Notes: generated by a model from the letters alone, not told the origin. DNA of 25,203 bases from an uncultured Moraxella sp. (GCA_916720335.1 CAKAQU010000008.1:1-25203); one strand, 5' to 3'. Counted from the stretch's first letter, positions 15,302 through 24,021 are shown. Numbers and translations are program-made.

Positions 15302-15352
15302 GTGCAGTTTAACCATATTTTATTATTATCATTTTAATCATAAGGCAAAATT

Positions 15353-17152
15353 ATGATGCGTAGTCATTATTGTGGGCTTGTCAATGAGACATTAATTGAC
15401 CAAACTATTACCGTGGCAGGCTGGGTTCATCGTCGTAGAGACCATGGCGGGGTTATTTTTTTAGATTTAAGAGATAGAGAAGGTTTATTGCAGGTTGTGA
15501 TTGACCCAGATACGCCCGAGGCTTTTGCAATCGCCAACGCCGCTCGTTCTGAATTTTTGCTAAAAATTACTGGTCGTGTACGCGCTAGATATGCAGGTAC
15601 TGAAAACCCCAATATGACAAGTGGTAATGTAGAATTATTAGGCAAAGAAATTGAACAGCTTGCCAAATCCGAGACGCCACCATTTCAGCTAAATGATGAG
15701 TTTACCAATATATCTGAAGAGCTGCGCCTAAAATACCGCTTTTTGGATATGCGTCGTCCAGAGATGCAAGAGCGCATGAAGTTTCGTGCCAAGGCAACTT
15801 CTGTCATTCGCCGTTATTTAGATGAACATGAATTTTTAGACGTTGAAACTCCTGTTTTGACCCGAGCAACCCCTGAAGGTGCTAGAGATTACTTGGTGCC
15901 ATCACGAACCCATCAAGGTGAATTTTTTGCCCTACCCCAATCACCTCAGTTATTTAAACAATTATTAATGGTTGCAGGGTTTGATCGTTATTATCAAATT
16001 GCTAAATGTTTCCGCGATGAAGACTTGCGTGCTGACCGTCAACCTGAATTTACCCAAGTAGATATTGAAACGTCATTTTTATCCGATGACGAGATTATGG
16101 ATATTGCCGAAGGTTTGACCAAACAATTGTTTAAAACGATGTTAAACGTTGAATTTGATACCTTTCCACGCATGACATATAACGATGCAATGCGCGATTA
16201 TGCATCCGATAAACCCGATTTGCGCATTCCGTTAAAATTGATTGATGTTGCAGACATCATGAAAAATGTAGAATTTAAAGTGTTTAGCACCCCTGCTCAA
16301 GACCCCAAAGGTCGCGTTGTTGCTCTACGTATTCCAAATGGTGGTGAGATGAGCCGTAAACAAATTGATGAATACACTAAATTTGTTGGTATTTATGGAG
16401 CAAAAGGTTTGGCATACATTAAAGTTAATGATGTAAGCAAAATCAATAATGGTGTAGATAAAGAATCAGGATTGCAATCGCCAATCATTAAAAATATGAC
16501 GGATGATGTTTTGCTTGAGCTTATCAATCGCACCAATGCTCAAAATGGCGATATTATTTTCTTTGGCGCTGATAAAGCTAAAATCGTCAATGATGCTATG
16601 GGTGCATTACGTGTTAAAATTGGCACAGACTTAGATATGCTGACTTGTCAATGGGCGCCACTTTGGGTTGTTGATTTTCCGATGTTTGAGGAAACCGAAG
16701 ATGGTAAATGGACGTCCGTACACCATCCATTTACACGCCCTAAAGGCACAGTTGATGAAATGAAAAACAGTCCAGAAACTGCTCTTTCTATTGCCTATGA
16801 TATGGTACTTAATGGCACTGAAATTGGTGGCGGTTCACTACGTATCAATACTTTGGATATGCAAAAGGCGGTATTTGAAGCTTTAGGCATTTCTGAAACA
16901 GAAGCTGAAGAAAAATTTAGTTTCTTATTAAACGCTTTAAAATATGGCGCCCCTCCACATGGCGGTCTAGCATTTGGACTTGACCGATTGATTATGTTGA
17001 TGGTTGGTGCAAACTCCATCCGTGAAGTGATTGCTTTTCCAAAAACCAAAACCGCTGAATGTCCATTAACTGATGCGCCTGCAGCAGTAGACAGCAAACA
17101 GCTTCGTGATTTGGGCATCCGTGTCCGCGAAAAAGAAAAACCTCAATCTTAA
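15353..17152 (+). CDS. aspS: Aspartyl-tRNA synthetase, non-discriminating type
   Basis: A class II synthetase of 599 residues with an N-terminal OB-fold anticodon domain (1-110), catalytic core with motif 2 (CFRDEDLRADRQPEFTQ), a GAD insertion domain at about 290-420, and motif 3 (GGLAFGLDRLIML). His31 in HRRRDHGG and Gly82 match the Pseudomonas enzyme, which also charges tRNA-Asn, whereas E. coli has Leu at the first site. I therefore infer a non-discriminating enzyme, with Asn-tRNA made by GatCAB amidation. AAGG lies seven bases before the first of two adjacent ATG codons. It heads the plus-strand block; the acyltransferase follows after 15 bases. Confidence 0.97.
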   Translation: MMRSHYCGLVNETLIDQTITVAGWVHRRRDHGGVIFLDLRDREGLLQVVIDPDTPEAFAIANAARSEFLLKITGRVRARYAGTENPNMTSGNVELLGKEIEQLAKSETPPFQLNDEFTNISEELRLKYRFLDMRRPEMQERMKFRAKATSVIRRYLDEHEFLDVETPVLTRATPEGARDYLVPSRTHQGEFFALPQSPQLFKQLLMVAGFDRYYQIAKCFRDEDLRADRQPEFTQVDIETSFLSDDEIMDIAEGLTKQLFKTMLNVEFDTFPRMTYNDAMRDYASDKPDLRIPLKLIDVADIMKNVEFKVFSTPAQDPKGRVVALRIPNGGEMSRKQIDEYTKFVGIYGAKGLAYIKVNDVSKINNGVDKESGLQSPIIKNMTDDVLLELINRTNAQNGDIIFFGADKAKIVNDAMGALRVKIGTDLDMLTCQWAPLWVVDFPMFEETEDGKWTSVHHPFTRPKGTVDEMKNSPETALSIAYDMVLNGTEIGGGSLRINTLDMQKAVFEALGISETEAEEKFSFLLNALKYGAPPHGGLAFGLDRLIMLMVGANSIREVIAFPKTKTAECPLTDAPAAVDSKQLRDLGIRVREKEKPQS

Positions 17153-17167
17153 TATAAAGTTGGTTTG

Positions 17168-18103
17168 ATGTTTTTTATTTTAAAATTTGTGCCAATGTCT
17201 GTTTTGTGGGTATTGGCGCAAGTGGTTTCATTTTTTGCAATACTTGTCAATGCTAGTATTTATCGGGGAATTTGTATCAATTTAATGCTGGTTCAACCTT
17301 TTAAATCATCCGAAGAACGAAAAAAACTCGCTAAAATTATTCTTCAAAATCAGCTTGCTAGCACCTTATACAGTGCTAAAAGTTGGGTAATGTCGCCTGA
17401 TTGGTCAATTGCTCAAATAAATACCATTCACCATGGTGAGATTTTGCAAAAAGGTTTGGCTTGCCCTAATGGCATGTTGATTATTGTTCCCCATATTGGT
17501 ACTTGGGAAATGATGAATGCTTGGGTAAGTAGATTTGGCGATTTAACCATTATGTACAAACCATCAGGCAATTCCAAATTAGATAAAATTGTTCTCCAAG
17601 GTCGCGAGAAACTAAATGCAACATTGGTACCAACCGATGGAAGCGGTGTTAAGGCCATTTTTAAAACCTTAAAAAATAAAGGTTTTAGTGTTTTATTACC
17701 AGACCATGTTCCAGATAAAAATGGTGGCGAAATTGTACCTTTTTTTGGCATCCCAACCATGACAGGCACACTTGCAACCAAACTTGCTAGTAAAACAAAC
17801 TGCGCATTAGTAGGATTAACTTGTATAAAATCACCTCATCAATCAGGTTTTGAAATTTTTTGTTATGATTTAAAGGATAAAGATTTATATAATAAAAATG
17901 ATATAATCGCTACCACTGCTTTAAATCATGCTATGCAAACAATGATTGAAAAGCATTTTGAGCATTATATGTGGAGTTATCGGCGCTTTAAAACCACGCC
18001 TTTTGGTGAAAATCCTTACTTATTACCATTTGATGAACTTCACACCCAAGTAAAAAATTACAAATCCAACACATCATCCGAGCCAAGTCATGACCGAAAC
18101 TAA
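17168..18103 (+). CDS. LpxL/HtrB-family lipid A late acyltransferase
   Basis: The 311-residue product has an N-terminal membrane helix (8-30) and the HX4E catalytic motif HIGTWE at 109-114, then PDHVPDKNGGEIVPFFGIPT and HYMWSYRRFK near the end, all typical of LpxL/LpxM-type acyltransferases. These add a second acyl chain to lipid A at the cytosolic face of the inner membrane. Which position it acylates cannot be read from the sequence. The ATG at 17168 is preferred over a TTG three bases earlier; the ribosome site is poor, so coupling to aspS is plausible. The 3' end overlaps the next gene by 14 bases, linking it to the glycosyltransferases and supporting an LOS role. Confidence 0.88.
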   Translation: MFFILKFVPMSVLWVLAQVVSFFAILVNASIYRGICINLMLVQPFKSSEERKKLAKIILQNQLASTLYSAKSWVMSPDWSIAQINTIHHGEILQKGLACPNGMLIIVPHIGTWEMMNAWVSRFGDLTIMYKPSGNSKLDKIVLQGREKLNATLVPTDGSGVKAIFKTLKNKGFSVLLPDHVPDKNGGEIVPFFGIPTMTGTLATKLASKTNCALVGLTCIKSPHQSGFEIFCYDLKDKDLYNKNDIIATTALNHAMQTMIEKHFEHYMWSYRRFKTTPFGENPYLLPFDELHTQVKNYKSNTSSEPSHDRN

Positions 18104-18836
18104 CTATATTCTTTGTATGAAATGGGGAAATAAATATTCTGCTGAATATGTTAATCGCCTGTATCGTATGGTTAGTCGGCATTTGAGTTTGCCTTTTGAG
18201 ATGGTGTGTCTAACTGATGATAAAACGGGAATTTATCCACAAATTAAGTGTTATCCAATCCCAGAACTCAATCTACCCGCCAATCTACCCGAACGTGGCT
18301 GGAAGAAACTAACTACTTTTAAGCCTGATTTATATGGCTTAAAAGGCACTGCATTATTTTTGGATATCGATATTGTTATTGTGGATAACATTGATTGTTT
18401 TTTTACTCACCAAACCAAACATCAAGATAGTGTTATGATTATTCGTGATTGGAAGAAACCATGGCGAATGGTGGGGAACAGTTCAGTATATCGGTTTAAA
18501 CTCGGACAAAATACATACCCTGATTTGCTGAGCTATTTTGAAAAAAATTTTGAAACAATCCGTAATGAAGTCCGTCATGAACAGGCATTTCTATCCAATT
18601 ATTTACGAAAATATCATCATTTAGAATATTGGGATAGCTCTTGGTGTGTCAGTTATAAATATCACTGCCTTCAAAAAATTCCGTTTGCTTATTTTATCCC
18701 GCCCAAAAAACCCATTGGGGCAAAAATTGTGATTTTTCATGGTGAAATCAACCCACCTGATGCTATAAAAGGCGGTGGTGGAAAATGGTATCGTCATGTT
18801 TTACCAAGCGATTGGATAAGGGAGGCTTGGCAATGA
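18090..18836 (+). CDS. Predicted glycosyltransferase (GT-A type)
   Basis: I do not recognise the exact family. The 248-residue product has a Rossmann-like start, a GT8-like ALFLDIDIVIVDNID with a DID metal-binding candidate at 92-94, a conserved-looking WKKPWRMVGNSSVYRF, and HGEINPPD near residue 230. This layout suggests a nucleotide-sugar-dependent GT-A enzyme. Codon use and base composition resemble those of the upstream core genes rather than those of the AT-rich genes that follow. GAG lies eight bases before the start. It overlaps the acyltransferase by 14 bases and the next gene by four (ATGA), so it belongs to the same transcript. Confidence 0.75.
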   Translation: MTETNYILCMKWGNKYSAEYVNRLYRMVSRHLSLPFEMVCLTDDKTGIYPQIKCYPIPELNLPANLPERGWKKLTTFKPDLYGLKGTALFLDIDIVIVDNIDCFFTHQTKHQDSVMIIRDWKKPWRMVGNSSVYRFKLGQNTYPDLLSYFEKNFETIRNEVRHEQAFLSNYLRKYHHLEYWDSSWCVSYKYHCLQKIPFAYFIPPKKPIGAKIVIFHGEINPPDAIKGGGGKWYRHVLPSDWIREAWQ

Positions 18837-19621
18837 ATGGTACTTACCGCCTATCCGTGGTTATGATTGTTAAGAATGAAGCTAAAAATTTAGCAATATC
18901 ATTACCGCCCTTAAGGGGTTTGGCTGATGAAATTATTATTTTGGACTCTGGTAGTACAGATAATAGTCGCGAAATTGCTGAGCGTTATGGAGCAAAGTGG
19001 TTTGTTAATACTGATTGGCAAGGTTTCGGAAAACAGCGTCAAATTGCTCAAAATTATGCAGCAGGTGATTGGATTTTAGCACTTGATGCTGACGAAGAAA
19101 TCACACCTGAGTTAAAAAGAAGCATTTTAAACGTTATTCAAACCAAACCAGAAGATATAGTTTATGGAACAAAGCGTCTTGATTTTATTTTTAATTATCA
19201 AATTGATAATGCTTATTGGGGCGTAAAATCATACTGGCGATTATACCCCAAAAAATATCAATTTAATAAATTAACTGTTCATGAGTCTTTGGATGTTGGA
19301 ACAGCAAATTTAAAAATATTGAAAGGATTTTTATATCACCATACCGCGCCAGACCCGCAATTTTTATTAAAAAAACGTTTGAATTATGCTGAAATTTGGG
19401 CTAAAGAAAAATATGAACAAGGCAAAAAAACAAATTTTACAAAAATAATATTAAATCCTCTTTGGCAATTTTTTCGTCAATATTGGCTTGATGGTAGATT
19501 TTTACAGGGTCGTTATGGCTTAATTTATTCTTTAATCTTTACATATTATACTTTTAATAAATATTTGCTTTTATGGCACTATAATTTAAAAAATCATCAT
19601 GATAAAAATTCTTCTCATTAA
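18833..19621 (+). CDS. WaaE/KdtX-like family 2 glycosyltransferase
   Basis: The 262-residue product carries the GT2 pattern of the WaaE/KdtX LPS-core family: LSVVMIVKNEAKNL, ILDSGSTDNSREIAERYGA, DWQGFGKQRQIAQ, and WILALDADEEITPEL with the DAD at 85-87 binding metal and nucleotide sugar. WaaE adds a beta-glucose to the inner core in Klebsiella. Moraxellaceae cores lack heptose, so the acceptor here is probably Kdo or glucose (inference). The C-terminus has aromatic hydrophobic stretches (LIYSLIFTYYTF) that may touch the membrane. A strong ribosome site (AAGGGAGG, seven bases away) fixes the ATG at 18833, which overlaps the previous stop as ATGA. Confidence 0.87.
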   Translation: MNGTYRLSVVMIVKNEAKNLAISLPPLRGLADEIIILDSGSTDNSREIAERYGAKWFVNTDWQGFGKQRQIAQNYAAGDWILALDADEEITPELKRSILNVIQTKPEDIVYGTKRLDFIFNYQIDNAYWGVKSYWRLYPKKYQFNKLTVHESLDVGTANLKILKGFLYHHTAPDPQFLLKKRLNYAEIWAKEKYEQGKKTNFTKIILNPLWQFFRQYWLDGRFLQGRYGLIYSLIFTYYTFNKYLLLWHYNLKNHHDKNSSH

Positions 19622-20405
19622 TTTATCACAATCTTGTGACAGACTGCAAACGCAATTGAAGCAATTTAAAAAATTAAATTTGGAATTTGAGCGCTTAGAG
19701 GCAGTTTCAGTTCAGCAAATTTCTGAAAAATTTTATCAAAAAAGTCTAAAAACAAGTCAAAGATTGATGAAGCAAACAGAATTAGCCTGTTTGTTAAGTC
19801 ATAAAAAAGCATGGCAATATGTTTTTGATCATAAAACTCCATGCGTCATTTTAGAAGACGATGCTGTGATTGCTGGTGATTTTAAGTTATTATTATCTGA
19901 GCTAGAAAATATTCATTTTAATAAAATTGATTTAATCAACCTGGAAGTCCATGGAAGAAAAAAAATAGTTAGCAAACAAAAAAATATGGATTTGTTAGAA
20001 AAAAAATATCAATTATATGAACTATTTTTGGATAAAAGTGGTGCTGCTGGTTATGTTTTATATCCATCTGGTGCCAAAAAACTGCTAGAACAACTATCAA
20101 AGCAAATATGGCTTGCTGATGCGATCATTCACAATTGTCCAAACATGCATTGCTATCAAATAGAACCTGCAGTAGTAATACAAAGTGATAGATGTTCCTG
20201 GTATGATATACCATTTTCAGATTATGCTTTTCATTCAATGATTGGGAATATAAAAAATACACAAAACATTAAGTTAAGCATATCGCAAAAAATAAACTTA
20301 AAAAAGAATCGTGTTCTAGCTCAAATTTTATTAGCATTCCGCACAATATATGCTAATTATTTGGGAGAAAAAAGATATATTTCAGTCAACAAAACAGATT
20401 TTTAA
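19599..20405 (+). CDS. GT25-family LOS glycosyltransferase (copy A)
   Basis: The 268-residue product has the GT25 layout: INLSQSCDRLQ at the start, TELACLLSHKKAW at 60-72, VILEDDAV with the EDD at 86-88, and AAGYVLYPSGAKKLLEQL. GT25 enzymes (LgtB, Lex1 and relatives) add galactose or glucose to LOS outer cores. It overlaps the WaaE-like gene by 23 bases. Two A8 tracts lie at 19958-19965 and 19999-20006, possible slippage sites. From here on base composition becomes markedly more AT-rich. It is clearly diverged from copies B and C. Confidence 0.85.
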   Translation: MIKILLINLSQSCDRLQTQLKQFKKLNLEFERLEAVSVQQISEKFYQKSLKTSQRLMKQTELACLLSHKKAWQYVFDHKTPCVILEDDAVIAGDFKLLLSELENIHFNKIDLINLEVHGRKKIVSKQKNMDLLEKKYQLYELFLDKSGAAGYVLYPSGAKKLLEQLSKQIWLADAIIHNCPNMHCYQIEPAVVIQSDRCSWYDIPFSDYAFHSMIGNIKNTQNIKLSISQKINLKKNRVLAQILLAFRTIYANYLGEKRYISVNKTDF

Positions 20406-20424
20406 ATTGGAATATGAGAAACAT

Positions 20425-21207
20425 ATGCATAATTATGTAATTAGTGTAAAAAATTCTTATAAAAGAAGAGAACATATTACTCAAGAGTTTTCTAAGCATC
20501 ATATTTTATTTGATTTTTTTGATGCAATTACATTAGAGACGATAGAAAGAGCCTGTAATGAACTATCTATTTCTTTGGAAAATTCTCAATTATCTGATGG
20601 AGAAAAAGCCTGTTTTCTCAGTCATTTATGTTTGTGGAAAAAATGTATTGACAAAAAATTAGATTACATTGCAGTTTTTGAAGATGATGTTTACTTAGGG
20701 AAAGATGCCAATAGTTTTTTTATGGATCATAATTGGCTGACTAACAATCAATTTGATTTTATCAAAACAGAAACTTTTTTACAAGAAAGAAAATTGGCTT
20801 TTAGTTCAATAGATTTGCCAAATAATCGAAAAATTAGAGAGTTAAAGGAACCTCATTTGGGCACAGCAGGATATATTATCAGCCAAAAAGCAGCTATATC
20901 CTTATTAAATTATGTAAAATCCTTTCCGGAAGAGAAATTATTGCCAATTGACCATATGATGTTTGAGCAATATTTGTATTATAAATCCAGTTCACCTATT
21001 TATCAGATGATTCCAGCTATTGTTGCTCAAGAATTCATCTTATATCCAAACCAAAATAATATGCCTAGCAGCATAGAAGAATCTCGTTTATTGCGTAAAC
21101 AAAATAAACAAAAGCGCCCATTATTAGATAAGATAGCAGGAGAATTATCCAATCTTTTTCGAAAGACATTGGGTAAACTTCTTCGAACTAGAGTTACCTT
21201 TTATTAA
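20425..21207 (+). CDS. GT25-family LOS glycosyltransferase (copy B)
   Basis: The 260-residue product starts MHNYVISVKNSYKRREHI, a typical GT25 opening, then CFLSHLCLWKKCIDKK, AVFEDDVYLG with the EDD at 86-88, and GTAGYIISQKAAISLL. Asp and His of PIDHMMFE correspond to the conserved segment of the family. Its closest visible relative is copy C at 21999. The C-terminus (from about 225) is basic and could bind the membrane or LOS. The ATG at 20425 is preceded by GAGA; a longer frame back to 20350 overlaps copy A and lacks the family start. Sugar and linkage cannot be told. Confidence 0.87.
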   Translation: MHNYVISVKNSYKRREHITQEFSKHHILFDFFDAITLETIERACNELSISLENSQLSDGEKACFLSHLCLWKKCIDKKLDYIAVFEDDVYLGKDANSFFMDHNWLTNNQFDFIKTETFLQERKLAFSSIDLPNNRKIRELKEPHLGTAGYIISQKAAISLLNYVKSFPEEKLLPIDHMMFEQYLYYKSSSPIYQMIPAIVAQEFILYPNQNNMPSSIEESRLLRKQNKQKRPLLDKIAGELSNLFRKTLGKLLRTRVTFY

Positions 21208-21219
21208 TGATATCTTAAC

Positions 21220-21235
21220 TTATCATAAATGATAA
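21220..21235. repeat. 7-bp dyad in the gap before the HSEDDW gene
   Basis: TTATCAT-AA-ATGATAA is a perfect inverted repeat in the 45-base gap after copy B. It could be a small RNA hairpin or protein site, but in such AT-rich DNA chance is plausible. Confidence 0.35.
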
Positions 21236-21252
21236 AATAGGAAAAGAATCAA

Positions 21253-21930
21253 ATGAATGATCTAGAAAATATTACTCTTTGTTTAACTATCGGAAAAAGA
21301 CCACTGGAATTAGAGCAAAGTCTGAAAAGCCTTTTGTCTCATCTAGATTTTCAAGCAATTATCGCTATTAATGATTTTGGTGATCAGCAAACCGATGAAG
21401 TATTTTTAGATTGTTGTCCAAAGGGAAAACTCATTAATCTTCATAAAAATATTGGTCATCATAAAGCGGTTGATTACATGTATAATCATGTGAAAACGGA
21501 TTATATTTTTCATAGCGAAGATGATTGGTTCTTTGATGATGCCCCAAATCTAAATAATGCTATTTCATTATTGCAAGAAAATAATAAAATCAGTTGTGTT
21601 GGTTTTAGAAAAATTGATGATTTTATCTATGATGAACAATCTAAACAAAAGATTGAAAAAATAGATACCAAAATCGGTGATTATGTTAAAATGAATAAAT
21701 TGCATCAACAATGGCATGGTTATTCGTTTAATCCACATTTAGCTAGAAAATCTTTATGGGAGCAGTTTGCCCCTTTCTCTCAATTTAAAAAAGAACGTCA
21801 TATTTCACGTTTTTTACGAAAAGAGGGGTATTATATGGCTTATTCGCAAAATGGAATCTGTTATCATATTGGACATAATAGCGTCTCTAATCCACCAAAA
21901 AATTTATGGCAAAGATTAAAGTTTTGGTGA
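21253..21930 (+). CDS. Predicted glycosyltransferase with HSEDDW motif
   Basis: The 225-residue product opens like a GT2 enzyme (LCLTIGKRPLELEQSLKSLL, then AIINDFGD-like AINDFGDQQT) and has FHSEDDWFFDDA around residue 90 as the probable metal/nucleotide-sugar site. Later stretches (YSFNPHLARKSLW, YHIGHNSVSNPPKNLW) look like acceptor-side loops. I do not recognise a named family member; related short GT-A proteins occur in LOS and capsule clusters. AGGAAAAG lies upstream of the ATG. It sits between two GT25 genes and reads in the same direction, so an LOS branch-sugar role is likely. Confidence 0.7.
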   Translation: MNDLENITLCLTIGKRPLELEQSLKSLLSHLDFQAIIAINDFGDQQTDEVFLDCCPKGKLINLHKNIGHHKAVDYMYNHVKTDYIFHSEDDWFFDDAPNLNNAISLLQENNKISCVGFRKIDDFIYDEQSKQKIEKIDTKIGDYVKMNKLHQQWHGYSFNPHLARKSLWEQFAPFSQFKKERHISRFLRKEGYYMAYSQNGICYHIGHNSVSNPPKNLWQRLKFW

Positions 21931-21998
21931 TTAATGATTGTTTTTTAAATACAACAAGTATTGTTATAAATTTAATCAGTGTCCATCATGGAGTTTGT

Positions 21999-22838
21999 AT
22001 GATTCAAAGTTATGTCATTAGTTTAGAATCCGCAATAGAAAGACGCAAACATATTAGACAAGAATTTGGTAAACAAGGTATTGATTTTAAATTTTTTGAT
22101 GCCGTTACTCCACCTCAAGTTTCTAGAATGGCTGAGGAGTTTTCGATAGATATTATGAGAGCAGATTTAACACAAGGAGAATTGGCATGCTTGTTTAGCC
22201 ATGTACAATTATGGAAAAAATGTATTGATGAAGATTTGGATTATATCGCAGTTTTTGAAGATGATGTTTACTTGGGTGAAAATGCTAATTTATTCTTAAC
22301 AAAAAAAGAGTGGATACCAAAAAATATTGGTATTGTTAGATTGGAAATCTTTGAGCCAATTGTTGTTATGCAGCATAATTTTATACCAACTCTAGATGAT
22401 AGAAAACTAAAAAAAGCAATGGATATACAATTTGGCTCGGCAGGTTATATTATCAATAAAGATACTTGCTTTAATTTATTAAATTTTTTATCTAAATCAG
22501 CAAAATTGGTTCCTGTTGATCACTTGTTATTTGAGGTTTTTATCAAAAAAGGATTGGCAAATATTTATCAAATAACTCCTGCTTTTTGCGTGCAATCAGA
22601 TAGACTATTTTTAATAAAAAACCACAGTAACAACGATTATAAAGTTTATAATAGTGATCTAGAGAAAAGTCGAAGGGAAAGATTTGAGAAAAATCGAAAG
22701 GAAAAATTTGAGAAGAAACAAAAATTAGAGAGAACGAAAAAGATAAAAAGAGAGCTAATTCGCATTGTTAATAATATATTTAATATAAAATATAGGATAT
22801 ATAAAATATTTCTATCTCAGAGTATTGATTTCAGATAA
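21999..22838 (+). CDS. GT25-family LOS glycosyltransferase (copy C), probably truncated
   Basis: The 279-residue product parallels copy B: SYVISLESAIERRKHIRQEF, CLFSHVQLWKKCIDED, AVFEDDVYLGENAN (EDD 87-89), GSAGYIINKDTC and VPVDHLLFE. It has an added Lys/Arg/Glu-rich region at about 225-250 built on a 24-bp repeat. The ATG at 21999 has GGAG five bases upstream; the open frame back to 21906 overlaps the previous gene and lacks family sequence. The stop at 22838 appears premature: one extra T at 22829-22831 would extend the frame to 22936, ten bases before the next gene. The catalytic domain is complete either way. Confidence 0.85.
   Translation: MIQSYVISLESAIERRKHIRQEFGKQGIDFKFFDAVTPPQVSRMAEEFSIDIMRADLTQGELACLFSHVQLWKKCIDEDLDYIAVFEDDVYLGENANLFLTKKEWIPKNIGIVRLEIFEPIVVMQHNFIPTLDDRKLKKAMDIQFGSAGYIINKDTCFNLLNFLSKSAKLVPVDHLLFEVFIKKGLANIYQITPAFCVQSDRLFLIKNHSNNDYKVYNSDLEKSRRERFEKNRKEKFEKKQKLERTKKIKRELIRIVNNIFNIKYRIYKIFLSQSIDFR
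22671..22718 (+). repeat. 24-bp tandem repeat inside GT25 copy C
   Basis: Two copies, 22671-22694 and 22695-22718, agree at 20 of 24 bases and encode RRERFEKN and RKEKFEKK. A unit of 24 keeps the frame, so copy-number change would lengthen or shorten a charged, probably helical segment. Confidence 0.75.
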
Positions 22839-22936
22839 ATTATTTAGGAAAAGAGCAATGGTTTTCATTATTTAAAAAATATGATAAATATTCAAAAATA
22901 TCGTTATTACAAAAGATAAAAGATTGGTTAATATAG
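22829..22936 (+). pseudogene. Orphan C-terminal coding fragment after GT25 copy C
   Basis: A 35-codon open stretch without a start codon overlaps the last bases of copy C in the -1 frame and ends at TAG 22936. It encodes a protein-like end including NYLGKEQWFSLFKKY and LLQKIKDWLI. GT25 copy A ends with a similar NYLGEKRY. The likely explanation is the original C-terminus of copy C, lost by a one-base deletion; a remnant of another GT25 gene is the alternative. Confidence 0.45.
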
Positions 22937-22946
22937 TGAATTTTTT

Positions 22947-23981
22947 ATGTATGCTATTAAAGAAAAAAATATCAAAGAATTATCCATAATAATTAATGAT
23001 TTTGAAAAAGAAACCAAGGAATTAGAAAAGATAAAATTCTATAAACAAAAAATAATCAAAAACTTTTACCATATTTTTATTCCTAAAGAAAAGCGATTAT
23101 TAATGGAAAAAAATGCTGACGTATGTCAGCAAAAACATTTATATGGATGTTGGAAAGCATTAGCTAAACTTTATTTTAATAATGATTTACCAGAAATAAC
23201 CATAAAATCAAAAAAAAATTTTCCAACTCAAAAAATTATTTGGCAGTATTGGGGGCAGGGAATAAATAACAATATTCCAGAAATTGTACAAACTTGCTTT
23301 GATTCAGTAGATAAATTTAAAAATGATTATGTAATCATCCGCTTGGATGATGAAACAGTTGCTGATTATATAGAATTTCCGGATTTTATATGGAAAAAAA
23401 GAAAGAATCATCAATTTAAACATGCGTTTTTTGCTGATTTATTACGCCTAACTTTATTGTATCTGTATGGTGGAATTTGGATTGATGCAACCGTTTTGCT
23501 AACCAATCAAATTGATGATAGAATATTAAATCAAGATTTTTTTATGTTTCAGAGGGATTTTAATTGTCAAAATAGAGATTTTTGGAGAAATATTAATGCC
23601 AATTATTTTGAATGGAGTAACGACCACCATATTAATGTTTTAAATAGTTTTATCGTTTCGAGAAAAAGTAATAATATAACAAAAGATTGCTTACAATTAC
23701 TTTTAAATTTTTGGAAAAATCAAAATAATATTACTCATTATTTTTTCTTTCAAATTATGTTTGATCTATTATTAAAAGAATATATTAAAGATGCAAATTT
23801 ATTAATAATTGATGATACTTTACCACATCTATTATTTTCTAAAATAGATAAAGAATTTATAAATCAAGAGTATAATGAAATATTATTAAAATCAAATATC
23901 CATAAACTAACTTATATCAAATCGAGTATTTTATCATCATCCACATGGTATGGTGAAATAAAAAATCTAATTTATCATTAA
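22947..23981 (+). CDS. Capsular polysaccharide synthesis-type glycosyltransferase (GT32-like)
   Basis: The 344-residue product matches the Caps_synth/GT32 type: IIWQYWGQGINNNIPEIVQ at about 97-115, FADLLRLTLLYLYGGIWIDA at 162-181 with Asp164 and Asp180 as likely metal-site residues, and a C-terminal STWYGEI. The first 80 residues are a Lys/Ile-rich helical extension. Enzymes of this type transfer sugars in capsule or LOS synthesis. There is an A9 tract at 23210-23218 (codons 88-91). It is among the most AT-rich genes here, suggesting acquisition from outside. The ribosome site before 22947 is poor. Confidence 0.75.
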   Translation: MYAIKEKNIKELSIIINDFEKETKELEKIKFYKQKIIKNFYHIFIPKEKRLLMEKNADVCQQKHLYGCWKALAKLYFNNDLPEITIKSKKNFPTQKIIWQYWGQGINNNIPEIVQTCFDSVDKFKNDYVIIRLDDETVADYIEFPDFIWKKRKNHQFKHAFFADLLRLTLLYLYGGIWIDATVLLTNQIDDRILNQDFFMFQRDFNCQNRDFWRNINANYFEWSNDHHINVLNSFIVSRKSNNITKDCLQLLLNFWKNQNNITHYFFFQIMFDLLLKEYIKDANLLIIDDTLPHLLFSKIDKEFINQEYNEILLKSNIHKLTYIKSSILSSSTWYGEIKNLIYH

Positions 23982-24021
23982 ATAAAAAACTTAATCCATT
24001 TTTAAAATATAATCATAGCTT

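Noticed and set aside
16795..17118. Minus-strand 107-codon frame within aspS
   Set aside because: It is a shadow of aspS codon usage and shows no family motif.
17428..17781. Minus-strand 117-codon frame within the acyltransferase
   Set aside because: It is a shadow frame; the plus strand carries the HX4E motif and full-length homology.
19600..24000. Insertion sequence or phage origin of the AT-rich block
   Set aside because: No transposase, integrase, terminal inverted repeats or attachment-site duplication is visible; composition alone does not show a mobile element.
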